Source: Pseudomonas viridiflava (GTDB lineage Bacteria > Pseudomonadota > Gammaproteobacteria > Pseudomonadales > Pseudomonadaceae). Taken from it: a DNA stretch of 64,000 nt. The translations under genes and the position numbers were made by a program. The notes beneath the pieces were generated by a model that searched no databases, was not told the origin of the DNA, and was given only the letters and a program-made list of their open reading frames with translations. Positions 11,401 to 18,312 of the stretch are shown here, piece after piece. The first letter of the stretch is position 1; each line of letters opens with the position of its first letter. The stretch covers positions 186,001 to 250,000 of the forward strand of contig UVIF01000023.1 of assembly GCA_900596015.1 (NCBI GenBank), read 5' to 3'.

Positions 11401-12177
11401 GTCCGCGCCGAACAGGCGCAGCTGCTGGCCGAGGGCGTACCTGCCGAGCAGGCCGCCCGCGAAGCTGGCTGGCGCATCTTCGGTGCCAAGCCCGGTGCCT
11501 ATGGCGCCGGCGTGCAAGGGGCCATAGACGGCCGCCTGTGGCAGACTCGCGAAGACCTGGCCGAGGCCTACCTGAACTGGGGCGCCTATGCCTATGGTGC
11601 GGATGACGAGGGTACCGCCGCACGCGCACCTTTCGCCCGGCGCCTGGGCCAGGTCCAGGCCGTGTTGCAGAACCAGGACAACCGCGAGCACGACCTGCTC
11701 GATTCCAACGATTACTACCAGTTCCAGGGCGGCATGCTGGCCGCTGCGGAAACCTTGAGTGGGCAGAAGACCGCCAGTTACCACGGCGACCACAGCCAGC
11801 CAGACGTGCCGCGCGTGCGTACCCTGAAAGAAGAGCTCAACCGCGTGGTGCGCGCCCGCGCGGCCAATCCCAAGTGGATCGAAGGGGTCAAGCGGCACGG
11901 CTACAAGGGCGCTTTCGAACTGGCCGCGACGGTCGACAACCTGTTTGCCTTCGATGCGACCACGCACCTGATCGACGATCACCAGTACGCGCTCCTCACC
12001 GACGCCTACCTGTTGGACCCTTCCACCCGCAGCTTTCTGCAGGAGCACAATCCGGCGGCGCTGCGCGACATGGCCGAACGCCTGCTCGAGGCTCAGCAGC
12101 GAGGCCTGTGGGCTGAACCGGGCGACTACCGACAAGCCGTGGAAGACCTGCTGCTGGATACCGAAGAAGATGGCTGA
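8425..12177 (+). CDS. cobN: Aerobic cobaltochelatase large subunit CobN
   Basis: This 1250-residue protein matches the CobN/magnesium-chelatase H-subunit family in length and motifs. These include HGGIGYWRYGVEQ early, the long central domain with HVGKHGNLEWLPGKG, and a C-terminal DSNDYYQFQGGM block. CobN inserts Co(II) into hydrogenobyrinate a,c-diamide using ATP in the aerobic B12 pathway. It lies between cobW and the small ATPase/vWA genes, which would be the chelatase partners. The frame is intact throughout. Confidence 0.95.
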   Translation: MHLLRTQPGGFVPDDSIADLGQTPAELVILCSGDSHLALLAEACGHLPADYPSLRLANPMQVQNHSSVDLYVDQVLRHAKVILISLHGGIGYWRYGVEQLMQLAERGVQVILVPGCDRPDPELAELCTVPAEQADRLWQYLRQGGMENARNLFGYLGNTWFGRTEPCEAPQALPRTVIYHPARPTAELADWQAQWTSQWPVVPLLFYRSHLQAANTGFVDTFCARLQAAGLNPLPIAVASLKEAACLAQVQDWMDEAGAAIILNTTGFAQSSPETPHLRPFRRDIPVIQAICAQDNQALWQASEQGLGARDLAMHIALPELDGRIISRAISFKDLAWHNERSQSDVVCYTAHAERMDFVAELARKWAALAHLPNADKRVALVLANYPTRDGRIGNGVGLDTPAAALNILRAMQQQGYPVADLPDSGTALIQLLLGGVTNDLEQLDLRPCAQSMAMDDYLAAFALLPPANQAAVRERWGEPGADPMCRNGRMMIAGLRMGLTFVGIQPARGYQVDVSAVYHDPDLVPPHGYLAFYFWLRHTYGADALIHVGKHGNLEWLPGKGVGLSEQCWPDAVLGPMPNIYPFIVNDPGEGAQAKRRTQAVIIDHLMPPLTRAETYGPLRDLELLADEYYDAQMLDPRRAQALEKDILALVRETRIDHELQMAEGAEAAAWLPRLDTYLCDLKESQIRDGLHVFGESPQGRLRADTLLALLRIPRGDGRGPQASVLRALAKAFELGFDPLDCDLGAPWNGPRPAALAAISDEPWRSAGDSRERLELYAAQLIEQALEGPLQLGEGFDDVQLVLGHLRDTVAPRLDACGPAEMHGLLAALAGRFVPAGPSGAPSRGRLDVLPTGRNFFSVDVRNLPTTTAWRIGFASANLILERHLQDHGDHLRQLGLSVWGTATMRTGGDDIAQAMGLMGVRPVWATGSQRVDDFEILPLSLLDRPRVDVTLRVSGFFRDAFANLLRLFDAAVQAVAALDEPDDLNPLAAKVRAEQAQLLAEGVPAEQAAREAGWRIFGAKPGAYGAGVQGAIDGRLWQTREDLAEAYLNWGAYAYGADDEGTAARAPFARRLGQVQAVLQNQDNREHDLLDSNDYYQFQGGMLAAAETLSGQKTASYHGDHSQPDVPRVRTLKEELNRVVRARAANPKWIEGVKRHGYKGAFELAATVDNLFAFDATTHLIDDHQYALLTDAYLLDPSTRSFLQEHNPAALRDMAERLLEAQQRGLWAEPGDYRQAVEDLLLDTEEDG

Positions 12178-12190
12178 AGAGATCCCTGCA

Positions 12191-13201
12191 ATGACCGACA
12201 CCCTGCACTTTCCCCTGGCCGCCGTGGTCGCCGCCGATTCGCTGAAACTGGCGTTATGCCTGGCCGCTATCGATCCGCGCATCGGTGGCGTGCTGATCGA
12301 AGGCCCACGGGGCATGGCCAAGAGCACCCTGGCGCGCGGGCTTGCCGATCTGCTCGCCGGCGGCCAGTTGGTGACCTTGCCGCTGGGTGCCAGCGAGGAC
12401 CGCCTGGTCGGCACGCTGGATCTGGAAGCCGCGTTGGGCGAGGGGCGGGCACGCTTCTCGCCAGGCGTGCTGGCCAAGGCCGACGGTGGCGTGCTGTACG
12501 TGGATGAGGTGAACCTGCTCGCCGACCACCTGGTCGACCTGTTGCTCGACGTCGCTGCCAGCGGCGTCAACCGCATCGAGCGCGACGGCATCTCCCACGC
12601 CCATCCGGCGCGCTTCGTGCTCATTGGTACCATGAACCCCGAGGAAGGCGAGTTGCGTCCGCAGCTGCTCGACCGCTTCGGCTTGAACATTGCCCTGGAT
12701 GGCCAGCCCGCGCCGGCCGAACGCAGCCAGATCATTCGCCGCCGCCTGGCATTCGACAGTGATCCCCAGGCGTTCTGCGAGCACTGGGCTGCCGCGCAGG
12801 CGGCGCTGCGAGTGCGTTGCCAGCAGGCACGCGAGCGTCTCGAGTCGATTCCGCTGAGCGACCAGGCGCTGGAGTCGATCACCACACGCTGTTTCGCCGA
12901 AGGCGTGGACGGCCTGCGTGCCGACCTGGTCTGGCTGCGCGCGGCGCGCGCCCATGCGGCCTGGCGCGGCGGCGACGCAATCCTCGACGAGGACGTCGAC
13001 GCGGTTGCCGAGTTTGCCCTGCGCCATCGCCGCCAGGCGAGCCGTCCGCCAGAGTCCGGCGCGATGCCATCGCCACCGCCGCCCGCAGCCAGCACCGCGC
13101 AAGCCTCCGAGCCGGGGCAGGGCCAGTGGGGCGACATGCCGGCCCAGGCCGTTCCGGTGGGCGAACGGCGCACGGTGCCGAGCTGGCCAAAAAAGCCCTG
13201 A
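12191..13201 (+). CDS. ChlI/BchI-like AAA+ ATPase subunit of the chelatase
   Basis: The protein has 336 residues. It contains Walker A GPRGMAKST (38-46), Walker B VLYVDE (101-106), a sensor-1 region LIGTMNPEEGELRP and an arginine-finger segment QLLDRFGL. These are typical of the magnesium-chelatase I subunit. It probably energises CobN in place of CobS. The ATG at 12191 follows a GAAGAG ribosome site; an ATG at 12170 overlapping the cobN stop would add seven residues and cannot be excluded. The C-terminal 50 residues are low-complexity, rich in Pro, Ala and Gln, and resemble the linker between I-like and D-like domains. Confidence 0.85.
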   Translation: MTDTLHFPLAAVVAADSLKLALCLAAIDPRIGGVLIEGPRGMAKSTLARGLADLLAGGQLVTLPLGASEDRLVGTLDLEAALGEGRARFSPGVLAKADGGVLYVDEVNLLADHLVDLLLDVAASGVNRIERDGISHAHPARFVLIGTMNPEEGELRPQLLDRFGLNIALDGQPAPAERSQIIRRRLAFDSDPQAFCEHWAAAQAALRVRCQQARERLESIPLSDQALESITTRCFAEGVDGLRADLVWLRAARAHAAWRGGDAILDEDVDAVAEFALRHRRQASRPPESGAMPSPPPPAASTAQASEPGQGQWGDMPAQAVPVGERRTVPSWPKKP

Positions 13202-13857
13202 GCATCCGTCCGCGCCCGGCGGATGCTCGGCCCGGCAAGGGCAACCTCGAACAAGGGCGACAAGGTGCGGCGCGCGCGTCGGCGGCCGGCACCGTCGACT
13301 GGCCGGCTACCCTGCTGCAGGGCCGGCCGCGTCAACGTGACGACCTGCGTTGGCAACAGCGCCGCAGTGCCGCCCAGCAGCTATGGCTGGTGGTGGTGGA
13401 TGCATCGGCTTCGACGCGCCGGCACGGTGCCCTGGCCGAAGCCAAAGGCGTACTGGCACAGGTGTTCGACGACGCCTACCGGCAACGCGCCCGGCTAGCG
13501 CTGCTCACCGCCAGTGGCAGCGGGCCGGCCTGGCAATGCCACGGCTTGAAGGCTTCGACGGCCTTGCAGCCCTGGCTTGCCGAGCTGGGCGCAGGCGGCG
13601 GCACGCCACTGCTGGCAGCACTGGACCAGGCGCGTGAATGGCTGGTACAGCGCGTACGCCAGTATCCCCAGGAAGCACAACGCTGCCTGGTGTTCACCGA
13701 CGGCCGCCTGAAATCGCTTGATGGCGTCGTGTCTCTGGCCTGTCCGGCATTGCTGGTGGACATGGAGAAGGGCCCGATTCGGCTGGGTCGCGCCCGCGCC
13801 CTGGCCTCGGCGCTGAACGCCGAGTACCAGCATCTGGACGACTTGCCGCGCCGGTAG
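13126..13857 (+). CDS. ChlD/BchD-like vWA-domain subunit of the chelatase
   Basis: A von Willebrand A domain is clear: the MIDAS motif DASAS sits in the segment LWLVVVDASASTRRH, followed by GGGTPLLAALDQA and CLVFTDGRL. The domain is what remains of a ChlD-type subunit without its AAA+ half, so it probably pairs with the preceding ChlI-like ATPase. No ATG is available in this frame upstream of the domain. The best candidate is GTG at 13126 after a purine-rich stretch, which would overlap the preceding gene by 76 bases. A CTG at 13198 is another possibility. The 5' end is therefore uncertain while the 3' end is firm. Confidence 0.75.
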   Translation: MGRHAGPGRSGGRTAHGAELAKKALSIRPRPADARPGKGNLEQGRQGAARASAAGTVDWPATLLQGRPRQRDDLRWQQRRSAAQQLWLVVVDASASTRRHGALAEAKGVLAQVFDDAYRQRARLALLTASGSGPAWQCHGLKASTALQPWLAELGAGGGTPLLAALDQAREWLVQRVRQYPQEAQRCLVFTDGRLKSLDGVVSLACPALLVDMEKGPIRLGRARALASALNAEYQHLDDLPRR

Positions 13858-13859
13858 CC

Positions 13860-14552
13860 TCAGGCCGCCCGCGGGTTGCAGAGCGCCTTGCTCCACACCG
13901 GGTTGTCGCAGCGTGGGCAAGGCAGCGCCTGCTGGTGACCCAGCTTTTCCAGGTGGCCACAGTACTCGCAGGCGTACAGGTCTTCGCGATCAGCCGTGGT
14001 CAGTGATACCCGATGCTCGGGCGGCAGGATCGACAGCCCCGGCTTCACATCTTCTCGCTCGTGGAAGTACAGGCTCACGTCACCGTTCACCTCGAGGATG
14101 CCCAGCCGCACTTGACCCAGATGTTCGACGCCGCGCAGGCGCAGTTCCATCAGGAACTCGGCATGGGTAATGTTGCCGCTCTGCAAGGCCTTGAGTTCGA
14201 ACACACCGTCGCGAATGATCAGGAACGGCTTGCCCTCCAGCCACTCGCCGAAGCGGCCGCTGCGTTCGGTCAAAAAGGTCGTGAGGCGATAGAAGATGAT
14301 CATCGCCATGAACACCACCAACACCGGCAATATGGGTACGTCCTCGTAGAAGGTCACATCGCCAGCCGCCGAGCCCAGGGTCAGGATGACCACCAGTTCG
14401 AACAGCGACAGCTGACGCACCCCGCGCCGTCCGGCGATCTTCAGAAACAGGAAGACCACTACGTAGGCCATGAGCGTACGGGCCACCACCTCGCCGAGAA
14501 ACCCCGTGTCGACATCACCCAGCAGCACACGGTGCCAATCGAATGCGTTCAT
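13860..14552 (-). CDS. DUF421 (YetF-like) membrane protein with C-terminal zinc ribbon
   Basis: The protein has about 230 residues. Three hydrophobic helices in the first 90 residues are followed by the soluble DUF421 domain, recognised by FELVVILTLGSAAGDVTF and by FLIIRDGVFELKALQSGNI. Unlike minimal YetF proteins it ends in a Cys4 ribbon: CEYCGH and, about 18 residues later, CPRC. ATG codons at 14573, 14558 and 14552 are in frame; an AGGGA site fits 14552 best. Function of the family is unknown. It converges on the vWA gene with only two bases between stops. Confidence 0.85.
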   Translation of the reverse strand: MNAFDWHRVLLGDVDTGFLGEVVARTLMAYVVVFLFLKIAGRRGVRQLSLFELVVILTLGSAAGDVTFYEDVPILPVLVVFMAMIIFYRLTTFLTERSGRFGEWLEGKPFLIIRDGVFELKALQSGNITHAEFLMELRLRGVEHLGQVRLGILEVNGDVSLYFHEREDVKPGLSILPPEHRVSLTTADREDLYACEYCGHLEKLGHQQALPCPRCDNPVWSKALCNPRAA

Positions 14553-14689
14553 GCTCATCCCTGCGAATGCCAAAAAGGCAGCGATTGTACACCGCTGCCG
14601 TGCAAGCCCTGCGAGACGTATCGCTGACGCGTCAATGTGGCGCGACGAAGTTCGCTGACGGGTCCGAACGGGTTAAACGTCAAATTTCC

Positions 14690-14715
14690 GTTGCCTTTTT
14701 AACGCAACTTGCAAC
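14690..14715. promoter_or_regulatory. Candidate operator repeats upstream of the degenerate sigma-54-type regulator
   Basis: In the 190-base divergent gap GTTGC (14690-14694) is followed by GCAAC (14704-14708) and a second GCAAC (14711-14715). A GGTTAAAC (14671) and a TTTTTAAC (14697) lie close by. These short inverted and direct repeats sit 50-75 bases before the regulator start and could bind it or another factor. The evidence is only repeat geometry. Confidence 0.25.
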
Positions 14716-14764
14716 CCGCTGTTTTTGATGTATTTTCCCGATCACGTCCCAGCAAGGAAAGGCC

Positions 14765-15694
14765 ATGCCTGTGAATTCGAATGCCTACCCCTGCGAGCCT
14801 TGCGGACTGTTGGGCGATAGTCAGCCCATGCGCGACTTGTACAAGCTCATCAACAAGTTCTCGACCACCGATTCCCCGGTGTTGATTCGGGGTGAAGCCG
14901 GTACCGGCAAGCAGTTGATTGCCCGCGCACTGCATCAGCAGTCAGCGCGCCGCCAGCAGCCCTTCATCGTGTTCGACTGCCAGGCCCGTGCGCACCGCCC
15001 AGGCCAGACGCCGCTGTTCGCGCCTGGTTGTGGCGAAACCAATGTGCACCCGTTGTCCGGCAGCGTGCTGCAAGCCGCCCACCGCGGCACCTTGCTGCTC
15101 GAACAGGTGCAAGGCTTGCCGCTGGACATCCAGGAGCAACTGCTGCGGTTTCTGCAACGCAAGGGGTCGGGCGAGGTGGACGTGCGCGTGGTGGCCACCA
15201 GTGACAGCGATCTGGCAGGCGCCATGCGCAAGGGCCAGCTGCGCGAAGACCTCTACTACCGGCTCAACGTGCTCGAGATCGTTGCGGTGCCGTTGCGCGA
15301 ACGCTATGGCGATCTGGCCATGCTGGCCAATCATTTCGCGCAACGCTACAGCCGCGAGAACGGCCGGCGCCATCGCCCGTTCAGCCAGGAGGCGCTGATC
15401 ACCATGGGCGAGCACGACTGGCCGGGCAATGTCCGCGAGTTGTCCAACCGGGTTCGCCAGGCCCAGGCACTGGCGCACGGTAACCAGATCGAAGCCGTGG
15501 ACCTGGGGCTGGGCAGCGAGACTCTGGTCGCCGCGCCCCTGGGGACGCTGCAGGATTACAAGCATCGCGCCGAGCGGCAGGCGCTGGGCGACGTGCTGCT
15601 GCGCCATGGTGGCAACCTGAGCACGGCGGCCAGGGTGCTTGGCGTGTCACGCCCGACGCTGTATCGCCTGTTGCACAAACACCACATGCGCTGA
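14765..15694 (+). CDS. NtrC/TyrR-like AAA+ transcriptional regulator lacking GAFTGA and Walker B acids
   Basis: The protein has 309 residues: an AAA+ domain of the sigma-54 activator family (about 13-240) and a Fis-type helix-turn-helix at the C-terminus (about 276-305, LSTAARVLGVSRPTLYRLL). Walker A is GEAGTGKQ (43-50). LREDLYYRLNVLEI and WPGNVREL are well kept. The loop that should carry GAFTGA (about 85-100) reads CGETNVHPLSGSV, and the Walker B position reads LLLEQV (110-115) instead of LFLDE. It therefore should not remodel sigma-54 holoenzyme or hydrolyse ATP normally. It probably acts like TyrR, as an ordinary DNA-binding regulator. There is no N-terminal sensor domain. Its targets are unknown. 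Confidence 0.85.
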   Translation: MPVNSNAYPCEPCGLLGDSQPMRDLYKLINKFSTTDSPVLIRGEAGTGKQLIARALHQQSARRQQPFIVFDCQARAHRPGQTPLFAPGCGETNVHPLSGSVLQAAHRGTLLLEQVQGLPLDIQEQLLRFLQRKGSGEVDVRVVATSDSDLAGAMRKGQLREDLYYRLNVLEIVAVPLRERYGDLAMLANHFAQRYSRENGRRHRPFSQEALITMGEHDWPGNVRELSNRVRQAQALAHGNQIEAVDLGLGSETLVAAPLGTLQDYKHRAERQALGDVLLRHGGNLSTAARVLGVSRPTLYRLLHKHHMR

Positions 15695-15701
15695 GCGCAC
15701 G

Positions 15702-16229
15702 CTAGGGTTGATCCAGAACATGCCGAATGCTTGCCAGCACCTGTGTTTCACGCGCTCGCCAATCACCGCTGATGACGGTGCAGGGCAGCGCGTGGGCCAG
15801 CAGCCAGGCCCGGCTTTGGGCAAAGAAGGCCTGGCGCTCGGACAGTTCGGGTTGGCAGCGCTGGCCATCGGCAGTCCATTCCACACCTTCGGGCGAAAGC
15901 AACAGGTGCGCGTCGTAGTGCCGCTGCAGCAGCGCCGTTTCCAGCCACGCGGGGCAGTCGCCGAACAGGGTGCGACTCCACAGCATGTTGCTCAGCAAGT
16001 GGGTGTCGAGCACCAGCAATCTCGGCTGCGCGCGGCGGGCGGCATCTTCCCAGGCCAGTTGTCCCCGGGCGATAGCGTCGATGTCGACATAGCAGGTGTC
16101 GCGCTGCTCGCGCTCGATGAAATGGCGCACGTACTCGCCCACCACCACGGCGCCCAATCGCACACGCATGCGCTCGGCCAACCAGCTCTTGCCCGACGAT
16201 TCCGGCCCGCACAGCGCGACGACTTTCAT
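15702..16229 (-). CDS. NadR-like ribosylnicotinamide kinase (AAA family ATPase)
   Basis: The protein has 175 residues beginning MKVVALCGPESSGKSWLAERM, which contains the GPESSGKS P-loop typical of the kinase domain of NadR. The later segments EYVRHFIER and LLVLDTHLLSNMLW also match it. There is no nicotinamide-mononucleotide adenylyltransferase domain or DNA-binding domain, so it is a stand-alone kinase. Its ATG overlaps the stop of pnuC by four bases, which supports a two-gene nicotinamide riboside salvage operon: import by PnuC, then phosphorylation to NMN. Confidence 0.85.
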   Translation of the reverse strand: MKVVALCGPESSGKSWLAERMRVRLGAVVVGEYVRHFIEREQRDTCYVDIDAIARGQLAWEDAARRAQPRLLVLDTHLLSNMLWSRTLFGDCPAWLETALLQRHYDAHLLLSPEGVEWTADGQRCQPELSERQAFFAQSRAWLLAHALPCTVISGDWRARETQVLASIRHVLDQP

Positions 16230-16789
16230 GCGGCCACCGCCGCACTCTTGCGCCACTGGTGCCAGCCGTGAATGGCCAGCATCAGGAACAGTGCATACAG
16301 CCCGGCCGTCAGGTACAGCGCCTGATGCATGAACAGGCCGACGAAAATCGCATCGAGGACGATCCACAGCGGCCAGCATTGCTCGCGCTTGGTGGCCATC
16401 CACCACTGCGCGACCAGGCTGAAGCCGGTCAGCAGCGCGTCCAACCACGGCTGGCTGGCGTCGCTCCAGGTGGCCATCGCGGCACCCAGCGCAAGGCCTG
16501 CGACCAGACCGATGAGCAAGCCACCCAGCAGCGGCGCCGGCGTCAGGCGCGTGACCGGTCGCCCGCTGGCCGTCGCCGCACCACGGGTCCAGTGCCACCA
16601 GCCGTAGACCTGCACGCCCGCGTACACCACCTGCAAAAGCATGTTGGAGTACAGCTTGTAGTCATAAAACACATACGAATAGATCAGTACCATGACCAGG
16701 CCGATTGGCCAGCACAGCCAATTCTGCTTGACGGTCAACCACACCGCGATCACGCCCAGCGTGGCGGCGAACAATTCCAAAGGCGACAT
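16226..16789 (-). CDS. pnuC: Nicotinamide riboside transporter PnuC
   Basis: This 187-residue integral membrane protein has about seven hydrophobic helices. The PnuC signatures are LWIVLDAIFVGLFMHQALYL, the WP-I-G motif LCWPIGLVMVLIYSYVFYDYK, and the tryptophan-rich YGWWHW. The start is ATG 16789; longer in-frame starts would add a basic, non-hydrophobic extension. The NadR-like kinase overlaps downstream. PnuC facilitates diffusion of nicotinamide riboside, which the kinase traps by phosphorylation. No riboswitch motif was seen in its leader. Confidence 0.9.
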   Translation of the reverse strand: MSPLELFAATLGVIAVWLTVKQNWLCWPIGLVMVLIYSYVFYDYKLYSNMLLQVVYAGVQVYGWWHWTRGAATASGRPVTRLTPAPLLGGLLIGLVAGLALGAAMATWSDASQPWLDALLTGFSLVAQWWMATKREQCWPLWIVLDAIFVGLFMHQALYLTAGLYALFLMLAIHGWHQWRKSAAVAA

Positions 16790-17031
16790 GGACAATCCCT
16801 GGCAGGTGCATGCAATGCATCGAAGGCGCGGATTGTAACCTGCGCCACCGCTGCGGCGCGCATGCCGTGCCGCAGACCTGCTGTAAAGATGAAACTTCAA
16901 CTCAATCAACGCTCACCGGTGCCTGCGTGCGGATTTGCACGACCTGCTCTGATAGCATCGCGGGGCCCAACGGCAATGAGTTCTATTAAACAGACAGGAC
17001 CGCGCCAGGCGCGGGTCCAATTGGGGGAATG

Positions 17032-17862
17032 ATGGATTTTTGGACCGCCATGCAGGCGTTGATTCTGGGCATCGTGGAAGGCTTGACCGAGTTCCTGCCC
17101 ATCTCCAGCACTGGCCACCAGATCATCGTGGCCGACTTGATCGGCTTCGGAGGCGAGCGGGCGATGGCCTTCAATATCATCATCCAGCTGGGTGCGATAT
17201 TGGCGGTGGTGTGGGAATTCCGCCGCAAGATCCTCGAAGTGGTCACCGGCTTGCCGACCCAGCGCAATGCACAGCGCTTCACCATCAACCTGCTGATCGG
17301 CTTCCTGCCTGCGGTGGTGCTGGGTGTGATATTCGCCGACAAGATCCACGAATACCTGTTCAACCCCATCACCGTGGCTGTGGCGCTGGTGCTGGGCGGC
17401 TTCGTCATGCTCTGGGCCGAGAAGCGCGAGCACGCCGTCCGCGTGCACCACGTCGACGACATGCACTGGAGCGATGCGCTCAAGGTCGGCTTTGCCCAGT
17501 GCCTGGCGATGATTCCCGGGACCTCGCGCTCGGGCTCGACCATCATCGGCGGCCTGCTGTTCGGTTTGTCGCGCAAGACGGCCACCGAGTTCTCGTTTTT
17601 CCTGGCCATGCCAACCATGGTGGGTGCTGCGGTGTACTCGGGCTACAAGTTCCACCACCTGTTCCGGCCAGCGGATTTCCCGGTGTTTGCGCTGGGCTTC
17701 GTGGTCTCGTTCATTTTCGCGATGATCGCGGTGCGCGGCCTGCTCAAGTTCATCGCCACTCACAGCTATGCCGTATTCGCCTGGTACCGCATCGCCTTCG
17801 GTCTGCTCATCCTGGCGACCTGGCAGTTCGGCTGGATCGACTGGTCCAGTGCGCAAGGCTGA
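17032..17862 (+). CDS. uppP: Undecaprenyl-diphosphatase UppP (BacA)
   Basis: The protein has 276 residues with eight or so membrane helices. The two active-site motifs of the BacA family are present: [17 protein letters not shown] near residue 17 and [14 protein letters not shown] near residue 163. It recycles undecaprenyl diphosphate to the monophosphate carrier for cell-wall synthesis. A GGGGGAA ribosome site precedes two adjacent ATGs (17029 and 17032); the second gives the usual MDFW N-terminus. A perfect 22-base palindrome lies two bases after the stop. Confidence 0.95.
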   Translation: MDFWTAMQALILGIVEGLTEFLPISSTGHQIIVADLIGFGGERAMAFNIIIQLGAILAVVWEFRRKILEVVTGLPTQRNAQRFTINLLIGFLPAVVLGVIFADKIHEYLFNPITVAVALVLGGFVMLWAEKREHAVRVHHVDDMHWSDALKVGFAQCLAMIPGTSRSGSTIIGGLLFGLSRKTATEFSFFLAMPTMVGAAVYSGYKFHHLFRPADFPVFALGFVVSFIFAMIAVRGLLKFIATHSYAVFAWYRIAFGLLILATWQFGWIDWSSAQG

Positions 17863-17863
17863 A

Positions 17864-17885
17864 ACGGCGCCCAGCTGGGCGCCGT
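17864..17885. terminator. Perfect 22-base GC palindrome after uppP
   Basis: The sequence from ACGGCGCC to GGCGCCGT is its own reverse complement (17864-17885). It lies directly after the uppP stop and before the DUF1294 start. It lacks a T-run, so it is a weak candidate for an intrinsic terminator and could be an mRNA-stabilising hairpin or a protein site. Confidence 0.35.
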
Positions 17886-17914
17886 CACCGCCTCGGGGAG
17901 GGCAGCAGCGGCCA

Positions 17915-18292
17915 GTGCAATTCCTGGCGCTGAAACTCACGGCATTCATCCTGCTGTGCCTGTTGCCGTTCCTGGGCGTATTGCGCCTGGCGATGGCCGG
18001 ACACCCATCGGTACTGGCGGTCTATGCACTGATGAGTCTGCTTGCGGCCGGGCTGTACTGGCATGACAAGCGGCGTGCGAAATTGCAGGGCCAACGCATT
18101 CCGGAAAAGCTCCTGCACGGGGTCGAGCTGCTCGGTGGCTGGCCAGGTGCGTTGCTCGCCCAGCAGCTGTTCCGGCACAAGACGCGCAAGGTGTCCTATC
18201 AACTGGTGTTCTGGCTGATCGTCGCGCTTCATCAGGCGTTCTGGTTCGATCAGGTCATCTTCGCCGGCCAGCACCTGGGTATAACGTTCTGA
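17915..18292 (+). CDS. DUF1294 family membrane protein
   Basis: This is a protein of about 125 residues with hydrophobic helices. It has the DUF1294 core: YWHDKRRAKLQGQRIPEKLLH, then ELLGGWPGALLAQQLFRHKT and SYQLVFWLIVALHQ. Many relatives carry an N-terminal cold-shock domain; here only the membrane part is present. No ATG fits. GTG at 17915, downstream of a GGGGAGGG stretch, gives a compact protein, while GTG at 17849 would overlap uppP. The function of the family is unknown. Confidence 0.8.
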   Translation: MQFLALKLTAFILLCLLPFLGVLRLAMAGHPSVLAVYALMSLLAAGLYWHDKRRAKLQGQRIPEKLLHGVELLGGWPGALLAQQLFRHKTRKVSYQLVFWLIVALHQAFWFDQVIFAGQHLGITF

Positions 18293-18312
18293 GGCTACGG
18301 CTCAGTACAGGC

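Noticed and set aside
7375..13356. A 1993-codon open frame on the minus strand opposite cobW-cobN-chelatase genes.
   Set aside because: It is antisense to well-recognised genes and has no domain or plausible composition; long antisense frames are normal in DNA of this GC content.
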